Shown: positions 51,353-61,000 of the stretch, in pieces | Position numbering within the stretch: position 1 is the first letter of the stretch | Layout: every line of letters begins with the position of its first letter | NCBI GenBank assembly: GCA_028622995.1 | Contig: JAJQJQ010000049.1 | Span: 1,922,001-1,986,000 of the forward strand | DNA length: 64,000 nucleotides | DNA from: Panagrolaimus kolymaensis | Taxonomy: Eukaryota > Nematoda > Chromadorea > Rhabditida > Panagrolaimidae | Direction of reading: 5' to 3' | Position numbers and translations under genes: made by a program | The notes under the pieces: generated by a model | Database searches by the model: none | The model's input: only the letters and a program-made list of their open reading frames with translations | What the model was told of the DNA's origin: nothing

Positions 51353-54300
51353 TATTGATGATTGGCATAAGGCACTATAATAAAATGGCTTTTAAAAGAT
51401 GTTATTAAAAATCAATAAAAAAAGTTTATTTTCAAAAAAAAGAAGCGCTTCACGTTATTATTATTCGTGCATTTTTTCTGGAAGAAAAGAAGTGAAACCA
51501 AAAAGAAAAGAAAAAGGATTCCAAAAAAGAAAGGCAAAGAATAAAAATAAAATGACCGAGAAGATGAGCGAGAGGAGGCTCTGTGACGCTTTTTCTCTTT
51601 CTTTCCTGCCTTCGTTTATTTTTAATGTCCTCAGGGAAAACTTGGAACTTGGACATCAGCTTTTTTATATGTAAAAGCTTGAAAGAGAAAAAAAATGATA
51701 AGGGAAAAACATTTATGGAAGACGAAGGAGAAAATAAATATGTACGTATACGTCAAAAATATATGATTGTTTTTTATGACTTTGTTTTCTAAACTTTCAT
51801 CTCAAAACATAAAAATTTGAAGAATGTAGGCTTCAAAATTTTTTGACATTTACACTGATTTGAGCTAAAGATAAAAATATGGACAGTGTTTGGTGGAAAA
51901 AAAATATTATGGCAAAAAATACAATCGAAAATAAATCATGAGAATTTTTCATTGATTGATGATTTTCAACAAAGAAAAATCGGACAAACAAAAAAGTAGG
52001 ATTCCAAATATTTTTTAACTCTTCCATTTTCGCTTAAATGTTTTTTTAGTGCACAACTTTTTTTCAAAGGTTCAAATAAGGCACTTTTTAAGAGTAAAAA
52101 ATGGCAAAAACGAATAACAAAAAAATAAATATATATAAATAATTATAATAACTGACCAATAGTGCCCTTTCTCGTGCTCCAAATTATGATGTTTTCGCCA
52201 CTTGTCAAAAGCCTCAAGAGAATTGAGAACTCAAGTAAGTATTAAAACACATACATACATAGTGGACGACACATAGATAGATACTTCAAACGAAGAAAAA
52301 AAAAGAATGAGAGGAATTTTATTAGCTTGTTTTTCTAATAAAAATATTTTTATTTTCTTGGGTGATGATGATGGTTCAATAAAATTAATTTTATGTTTAT
52401 TTAATGGAAATATTAAATTTGTTTTTATTATTTTTGCGCATAAAAGTGAGAATAGCCTAATTTAATTTAGTTTTTTTGGAGATGCTATGAAATAAAAATA
52501 TAAGAAAATAATAAAAAAGGCGGTAAAAATATTAAGATAAAATAAATTTTTTACTCTTATTTTTTACAAGGTACTTTTGTAAAAACATCCAAATAAAAAA
52601 TTGTCATTTTTTTGTTGCGAAGCTACGATTTAAAAAAAAATAAGTTTAAAAAATCTAAAACAAAATTCAAAAAAATTTTTGGGCCCAGAGTTGCGGTTAT
52701 TTTCCGTCGTTATTTTTTTCTTATGGACGCCAGCTTCTTCCAAGAATGTTATCGAGTTACCAAAAATCTCTCACTCCATTTCACTCTTCTCTTCTCTCTC
52801 ATTCCATTGATGGAACTTGATCCCTTCTTGGTTTCTTTTTCTTTTTTCGCTCGATTTCGCTTTCTTATTTTTTTTTATTTAAACACTACCTTTAGTTTAT
52901 TCCCGTTTGGAATGTCCGTTGGAAAAAAAGCTTTAAAACCAAATAAAGTTTCATTTGTGAAACCATAGTTGTGGTAAAAAAATAAAAAAATGGAAGTAAT
53001 TTAAAAGTAAAAAAGTATAACAAAAAATGGAGTAATAAAAGTTTATGCTTTTTATGAAGGTCATCGATACCGCTCAAAATTGTTTTATGTTTAAAGTTAA
53101 ACTTTTTATATTTTTGCAAAAATTCATTGTCATCAAAACATGTAGCAAAAACACTGAAAAATTAAATAAATCGAAAAGGTATTTGAATTTTGTATAGGCT
53201 AAAAATTGCAAAAATCTGAGTAGAATAAATTTTTTCTATGAATCGAGTGAACCGAAAAAAAGCACAGAAACGACCGAAGAAAAAAGAAGAAAAAAAGTGA
53301 CGTAAAAAATGAACACATTCCTTCCTATTTTTCTTTATGTAGTAACAAAAATAAAAATGTAGAGTAAAAGCAGAGGACACATATTTATGTAGTGCGGCAC
53401 CACACCAAACAATAATATTAGCTGTTTTATTTTATTTTTTTTCGCTTCACAAATCCATTTTTTGACATTCTTGGATTTTTTACGCCTGTTTCCTTAACAC
53501 TCAAGAAAAAAAAAATACAAAGCATAAAAAAAAATTTCGGCATAGAGAAACAAGAAGAACATGCTTGCTTGAAAATGAAAAAAGCTGTCACAAATGCAAA
53601 ACGGAAGAAAGAAAAAAAAGGAGGGAAAGGCGGCGAAGAGTTTGAGAAGAGAGTGAAAAAAAAAATGCATACCACCACCACAAACAAAATGCAATGCCAA
53701 ACATTCTTTTTTCTTTTTCTTAAGTTTTTAACCAAGAAGCTTACTTACTACTCTACTATGTACTTGCGTTTTTTGTTATCGGTTGAAACATAAAAGAAAT
53801 ATTCGAGTTACTAAAAAGTTTTCTTTTTTTTTTCGTTTAAGAAAAAAACGTTTCAATAAAAAAACAAGAAAAGGAGAAACATGCGTATGCCGTGAACTCA
53901 CTTTTTAGCAGTAACAGTAAAGATAAAAGTATGAACCTATTTTTTCAATGTTTTTTTCTTTTGAAAAAAGGGAAACGACAAAGAAGAAGAAGAAAAAAAA
54001 CTGCCAGAAAAGATGAAAGAAAAAAATATGATGGAATTGAGTCTCTTTTTTTGTCGTTTTTTGATGATGGCTTTGGTTTAGGCGCTTGCAAAGTACAGCA
54101 GCCATTTTTTCTTTTCTTTTTTCGCTTGAAGGAACACATTTTCTTTTCTACTAAACTAACTCATGTCAAAAACTCAAAAGGATAAACATTTTTTGGGTGG
54201 AAAAAAAATAAGCATAAATAACATTTTTGAACAGAGAAAAAAGAAGAATAATTAACAATAGTTTTAAACGTCTCTAGAAAATATGAGTTCCACACACACA

Positions 54301-56007
54301 AAAAAATTGACAGTGATTACTGGGATGGGTTCGAACTTAGAGATTTTGGATGCCTTATATTTATTCTTCAATTTTTAAGATTTTATTAAATTAAAAAATG
54401 TTTTATCAAAGTGCTAAAAGTTTTGTTTTCAAAGTGGAAAACCAAAAATGTCTTTCATTTAAAGTTTTTCCAACCGTGACAAGGATAATTATTCGTTAAA
54501 AAATTAATAGAATGCAAGTCCTTTTTCGAAAATATCAAAACTTCTAGCTATCATTCAGATTTTCAAACATATTATTTAGCAGTGTCCCAGACCTTTTGAA
54601 AAAATAAATAATGAAAAAAATGCTTTTGGAGAAGAAAGCTATAAAAATAAAAACGAGTTTCTTCTTCTTCTTAATAGTATCCCTTCAATGGTAGATTAAA
54701 AAGCTTTTCTTTATGCCTTTGGAATGCTTTGAAGAAAAAATAAGATGTGTCTTTTTGGTAGTATATAAAATGAGGTACTTTAAAACGAATAAATTTTGCA
54801 TTAGAAAATGAAAATATAAAAAGATATGGAGAAAGCGTGTGATACTAAATTGATTTGAAAAAAAATGATAAAGCAAAAAAAATATTTCGACGAGAAAAAA
54901 AGAAGATAGCTTAAACTCGCGCCATAGGCATTTTTTGGAAATATCAAATTGATCACAGTTTTAAAAAAATATTCAGCTGATTCAAGAGGAAGAAAAAATT
55001 TTTGTTGGAAGCGGTGAATTTCCTTTCATTTGAAAAAAAATTGTTTAAAAAAATATTTTAAAGAAAAACATTTTTTTGTTGTGCAAAAGCATCTTTTCGG
55101 CAACAACTAGCTTGCTTCTTCATTTATCTCTCTTCAAAAACTTTGAACGCGGCTGTCGTTGTTGGCAAAAAAAAAGATGAAATGGAACATATGGAAATGA
55201 AAAAAAGGAAGTGATCACCACCGCCAAAAACATAAGTCGTAGATAAATTTTTTTAAGCGTAACAAAAACAAATTTTTTTAAACAAGCTCTGTTTCTCTTT
55301 CAGTTTATAAAGAAGAAAATAGCCGCATTCTCCTTTTTTTTATTTTTCTTTAAAAATGCTTTATTTTTTTTTTGAGGAAAAAAAGAAAAATAAAAGGCAA
55401 GAAGGCAAAGAAGTCAGTCTTTGGGCCGTCCAGTATGTATGTATATATTTGCTGTTGAGTGCATAATCAAGTTATGGCACCCTTTTTCTTTTCTTCGAAC
55501 AAAAAAAGAGGAAAATGGAGAAAAACGAACAACAACAAAAACAAGCTTAAGGCGGCTGCTGCTGACTTTCTTATTTCCAACTTCGACTACTTTTCTTTTT
55601 TATTTTCTTCGCAATTTGCACTTGACTAAAAAGAAATAATAAAAAAATGAAAAAATGGAAGAAAAGAAAAGCGCTTTTGTCGTCACATTTGTTGAATAAA
55701 AAAAAATTATGTATGTAAAAATTTAATTCTGAAAATAAAAATGAAAATGGTTTGAAGCAATTATAAATTTTATTCAAGAAAATGTCATAAGCCCCAGAAA
55801 TGGTTTGCACTTGTCCTCTTTTTTCTTTTAATTATTTTTTTTTAGAAATGAGGTCAAGTTTGGAAGTATTCATTGTTAATGGTGGAATGGAATAATAATC
55901 ACAGAAACATTATTTTCTTTATTTTAAAAATCAATAAAAGCTGAACAGAAATATAAAGATTTTTTCTATCGATTTTTTTAGAAAAGTCGTAAGTTAGCAA
56001 ATCAAAT
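51353..56007. other. Gene-poor stretch between the FERM gene and the subtelomeric gene
   Basis: 4.65 kb without a supported exon on either strand. It contains the likely promoter of the FERM gene (near 51360-52300), purine/pyrimidine tracts (GAAGAAGAAGAAAAA near 53985), and many short Phe/Lys/Arg-rich open frames that look like translations of these tracts. No tRNA-like fold, tandem satellite or mobile-element end was recognised. Confidence 0.5.
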
Positions 56008-57743
56008 TTAAAATTTTCTTATAAAATCGAAACTTATTTCTAATAGCTTACAAGAATCTTTCATTCCTTTTTCAATTCTTTCATTTTCTTCCTCCGTGAA
56101 TTTTCCAAAAATTCCAAATGCAAATTCTGTGGGTTTCTCGTGAGTCTCATTTTTGATGGCTTTAATGTGTTTTTTGAGAATTAAAGCCATTAAAAAAGCC
56201 GGTGTAGCTTTTCTTGGTCCATCGTTAGTTTCAATTTGAAGCAAAACTGGATGATCATTATCACTCAAAATAGTAAAACCCCATTCAGAATTTATTTCAA
56301 TTTTATCAGGAGGCATGGAAAAAATTTTGATCAAATCTTGAAAATAACCTTTTTTAGAAAATTCAAAAATTTAGTAAAGGGAATTTTTACCGTAAACCAA
56401 AAATGAATTTGGAACTTTTGTGTTTTCAATATCCATCACAAGGCCTGGTTTTGTTTCTTGAAAATTAAGCAATATATCGCTTCCATATATACCTAAAATC
56501 GAAATTCAACCAATGAAAAATACTTTAAATAATAAAGCATACCATTCCAACTTTTAAGAAATTGATAACCATTTATATCACGAATGCAAATAACACTTGA
56601 GTTATCGAAAAATGCTATCATCGGCATTTTTAGATTGGATTTAAATGTAAGTGTTTTGGGCATTGATTCAATTTCTGGAAGGATTATGGATTCTTGATAC
56701 AGAAAAGGGCAACAATTAATATCGATAATCAACGAAATCTTGATTCTATGATACTTTTTCTTTAAAGGTTCAGCCGTTACAACTCGTTCAAATTGCTCTT
56801 TTGAGGGGTTATAAAACGCTACCTAAATAATATGATTTTTTAATAAAAATTATATAAGGAGGCAGAAAAAAGTTACAAAAAATGAATTTATATTTCTGGA
56901 CTTTGGAATAATACATGGTTTTTCTAAAGGCAATTCTTCCCTAAGCTTTGTTGAAATTAAAACATCCTTAATATCAACTACGGAATTATTTTTGTTTGTT
57001 ACAACAAAAATATCATAACACACGGGAGCAATATAAAATTCATTAAATGAATTATCCAATACTTGTTTCGCCATTATATTAATATGAGTTGGTAAATCTT
57101 CGATATAATATTTTTCAAAAGTAATTAACTTTTTTGATTTTAGAATATTACTTTTTAAAATTTTCATTAGTTTATAATTTTCTGAAGCAGCATTAACGGC
57201 AATAATCCATTTTGGAGAAGATGAACCATTAATTTCAGTTTTAATTTTTCCATAATCATTTTTGGCAAATTTCACATTTCTTTTACTCACAATAACATAT
57301 TTATTGGTTTTTCGGCAAAGTTCGACAACTTCGAATTGAGCTCTATCGTCATTTACACCGACAATCAATATAGTTTCTCCAAACATTAATTTCTTATTTG
57401 CCATTATTAAAGCTTCTGTCGTTTTAACGATCAAATTATCGAGAAATCGAAATGGAATTTTTTCTTTTTGAATTTTTTGATAAAGTTCTTGACGAATTTT
57501 ACAATTAAATATGCCGGTTGGTTCGTATTCCGTCAACTTAAATATAATTACTTTTAAGCGATTACGATGTGGAAACTTTTCGAATAATCCAGAAATTTCA
57601 ATAATTCCAACATCCACTAATTCTTTAGTTTCCATGTGATATATTTGATACATAAGTTTTGAACCCATAGATGAAATGAAAGCATTTAAATCTCTATTGG
57701 GATCAACAAGAATAGGCGGATATAACAAATTATGTTTTTCCAT
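56008..57743 (-). CDS. Divergent Hsp70-like protein, rearranged, probably without ATPase activity
   Basis: Exons 56877-57743, 56543-56822, 56391-56492 and 56008-56348; 1590 nt, 529 aa, frames consistent. I read the first exon as a decayed second half of an Hsp70 nucleotide-binding domain: ALIMA followed by GETILIVGVNDDRAQFEVVE where Hsp70 has its DLGGGT phosphate loop, then WIIAVNAASENYKLMKIL at the place of the VGGSSRIPKV helix, then a substrate-domain-like strand region. The last exon looks like an Hsp70 N-terminal lobe (ATPAFLMALILKKHIKAI, then EFAFGIFGKF for the VPAYF strand) and stops just before the usual INEPTAAA. Catalytic glycines are absent. The comparison is by eye and weak; the gene could belong to another, nematode-specific family. 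It lies about 0.3 kb from the telomere. That it is a gene is much surer than what it is. Confidence 0.65.
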
Positions 57744-58050
57744 AGCTTCAAACAGTTTTTGGAGAAGAAAAAAACCAAAAAAAAAAATTTGATCTTTTAA
57801 AATGAATCTATTTTAAAGGCAAAGAAATATTTAATTTAGTAGTAAAAAGCTTTGGAAAAACAACAGCGCATCAAAACATACTTTCGAAAGCAAATCGATT
57901 TCTTTTTGCTGCCTAACACGCTAAAAAGCCAATAAAAGAAAAAACACAATTATGGTTTCCATCCGTCTACACACCGATTTGTGTATTACGAAATATTTGG
58001 CGCACAAAAGCATTGTTAGTTATAAAAAAGCGCTAACATTTTAATAGATA
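57744..58050. other. Entire subtelomeric spacer (307 bp)
   Basis: AT-rich unique-looking sequence between the start codon of the last gene and the first TTAGGC unit. No satellite, no degenerate telomere repeats and no mobile-element remnant is visible; the transition to the repeat is abrupt after AATAGATA. Confidence 0.7.
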
Positions 58051-61000
58051 TTAGGCTTAGGCTTAGGCTTAGGCTTAGGCTTAGGCTTAGGCTTAGGCTT
58101 AGGCTTAGGCTTAGGCTTAGGCTTAGGCTTAGGCTTAGGCTTAGGCTTAGGCTTAGGCTTAGGCTTAGGCTTAGGCTTAGGCTTAGGCTTAGGCTTAGGC
58201 TTAGGCTTAGGCTTAGGCTTAGGCTTAGGCTTAGGCTTAGGCTTAGGCTTAGGCTTAGGCTTAGGCTTAGGCTTAGGCTTAGGCTTAGGCTTAGGCTTAG
58301 GCTTAGGCTTAGGCTTAGGCTTAGGCTTAGGCTTAGGCTTAGGCTTAGGCTTAGGCTTAGGCTTAGGCTTAGGCTTAGGCTTAGGCTTAGGCTTAGGCTT
58401 AGGCTTAGGCTTAGGCTTAGGCTTAGGCTTAGGCTTAGGCTTAGGCTTAGGCTTAGGCTTAGGCTTAGGCTTAGGCTTAGGCTTAGGCTTAGGCTTAGGC
58501 TTAGGCTTAGGCTTAGGCTTAGGCTTAGGCTTAGGCTTAGGCTTAGGCTTAGGCTTAGGCTTAGGCTTAGGCTTAGGCTTAGGCTTAGGCTTAGGCTTAG
58601 GCTTAGGCTTAGGCTTAGGCTTAGGCTTAGGCTTAGGCTTAGGCTTAGGCTTAGGCTTAGGCTTAGGCTTAGGCTTAGGCTTAGGCTTAGGCTTAGGCTT
58701 AGGCTTAGGCTTAGGCTTAGGCTTAGGCTTAGGCTTAGGCTTAGGCTTAGGCTTAGGCTTAGGCTTAGGCTTAGGCTTAGGCTTAGGCTTAGGCTTAGGC
58801 TTAGGCTTAGGCTTAGGCTTAGGCTTAGGCTTAGGCTTAGGCTTAGGCTTAGGCTTAGGCTTAGGCTTAGGCTTAGGCTTAGGCTTAGGCTTAGGCTTAG
58901 GCTTAGGCTTAGGCTTAGGCTTAGGCTTAGGCTTAGGCTTAGGCTTAGGCTTAGGCTTAGGCTTAGGCTTAGGCTTAGGCTTAGGCTTAGGCTTAGGCTT
59001 AGGCTTAGGCTTAGGCTTAGGCTTAGGCTTAGGCTTAGGCTTAGGCTTAGGCTTAGGCTTAGGCTTAGGCTTAGGCTTAGGCTTAGGCTTAGGCTTAGGC
59101 TTAGGCTTAGGCTTAGGCTTAGGCTTAGGCTTAGGCTTAGGCTTAGGCTTAGGCTTAGGCTTAGGCTTAGGCTTAGGCTTAGGCTTAGGCTTAGGCTTAG
59201 GCTTAGGCTTAGGCTTAGGCTTAGGCTTAGGCTTAGGCTTAGGCTTAGGCTTAGGCTTAGGCTTAGGCTTAGGCTTAGGCTTAGGCTTAGGCTTAGGCTT
59301 AGGCTTAGGCTTAGGCTTAGGCTTAGGCTTAGGCTTAGGCTTAGGCTTAGGCTTAGGCTTAGGCTTAGGCTTAGGCTTAGGCTTAGGCGGGGGGGCTTAG
59401 GCTTAGGCTTAGGCGGGGGGGGCTTAGGCTTAGGCTTAGGCTTAGGCGGGGGGGGCTTAGGCTTAGGCTTAGGCGGGGGGGCTTAGGCTTAGGCTTAGGC
59501 TTAGGCTTAGGCTTAGGCTTAGGCTTAGGCTTAGGCTTAGGCTTAGGCTTAGGCTTAGGCTTAGGCTTAGGCTTAGGCTTAGGCTTAGGCTTAGGCTTAG
59601 GCTTAGGCTTAGGCTTAGGCTTAGGCTTAGGCTTAGGCTTAGGCTTAGGCTTAGGCTTAGGCTTAGGCTTAGGCTTAGGCTTAGGCTTAGGCTTAGGCTT
59701 AGGCTTAGGCTTAGGCTTAGGCTTAGGCTTAGGCTTAGGCTTAGGCTTAGGCTTAGGCTTAGGCTTAGGCTTAGGCTTAGGCTTAGGCTTAGGCTTAGGC
59801 TTAGGCTTAGGCTTAGGCTTAGGCTTAGGCTTAGGCTTAGGCTTAGGCTTAGGCTTAGGCTTAGGCTTAGGCTTAGGCTTAGGCTTAGGCTTAGGCTTAG
59901 GCTTAGGCTTAGGCTTAGGCTTAGGCTTAGGCTTAGGCTTAGGCTTAGGCTTAGGCTTAGGCTTAGGCTTAGGCTTAGGCTTAGGCTTAGGCTTAGGCTT
60001 AGGCTTAGGCTTAGGCTTAGGCTTAGGGGGGGCTTAGGCTTAGGCTTAGGCTTAGGCTTAGGCTTAGGCTTAGGCTTAGGCTTAGGCTTAGGCTTAGGCT
60101 TAGGCTTAGGCTTAGGCTTAGGCTTAGGCTTAGGCTTAGGCTTAGGCTTAGGCTTAGGCTTAGGCTTAGGCTTAGGCTTAGGCTTAGGCTTAGGCTTAGG
60201 CTTAGGCTTAGGCTAGGCTTAGGCTTAGGCTTAGGCTTAGGCTTAGGCTTAGGCTTAGGCTTAGGCTTAGGCTTAGGCTTAGGCTTAGGCTTAGGCTTAG
60301 GCTTAGGCTTAGGCTTAGGCTTAGGCTTAGGCTTAGGCTTAGGCTTAGGCTTAGGCTTAGGCTTAGGCTTAGGCTTAGGCTTAGGCTTAGGCTTAGGCTT
60401 AGGCTTAGGCTTAGGCTTAGGCTTAGGCTTAGGCTTAGGCTTAGGCTTAGGCTTAGGCTTAGGCTTAGGCTTAGGCTTAGGCTTAGGCTTAGGCTTAGGC
60501 TTAGGCTTAGGCTTAGGCTTAGGCTTAGGCTTAGGCTTAGGCTTAGGCTTAGGCTTAGGCTTAGGCTTAGGCTTAGGCTTAGGCTTAGGCTTAGGCTTAG
60601 GCTTAGGCTTAGGCTTAGGCTTAGGCTTAGGCTTAGGCTTAGGCTTAGGCTTAGGCTTAGGCTTAGGCTTAGGCTTAGGCTTAGGCTTAGGCTTAGGCTT
60701 AGGCTTAGGCTTAGGCTTAGGCTTAGGCTTAGGCTTAGGCTTAGGCTTAGGCTTAGGCTTAGGCTTAGGCTTAGGCTTAGGCTTAGGCTTAGGCTTAGGC
60801 TTAGGCTTAGGCTTAGGCTTAGGCTTAGGCTTAGGCTTAGGCTTAGGCTTAGGCTTAGGCTTAGGCTTAGGCTTAGGCTTAGGCTTAGGCTTAGGCTTAG
60901 GCTTAGGCTTAGGCTTAGGCTTAGGCTTAGGCTTAGGCTTAGGCTTAGGCTTAGGCTTAGGCTTAGGCTTAGGCTTAGGCTTAGGCTTAGGCTTAGGCTT

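Noticed and set aside
52612..52968. 118-codon plus-strand frame in the gene-poor stretch
   Set aside because: The Phe/Lys-rich composition matches local base bias; no start context or neighbouring exon found.
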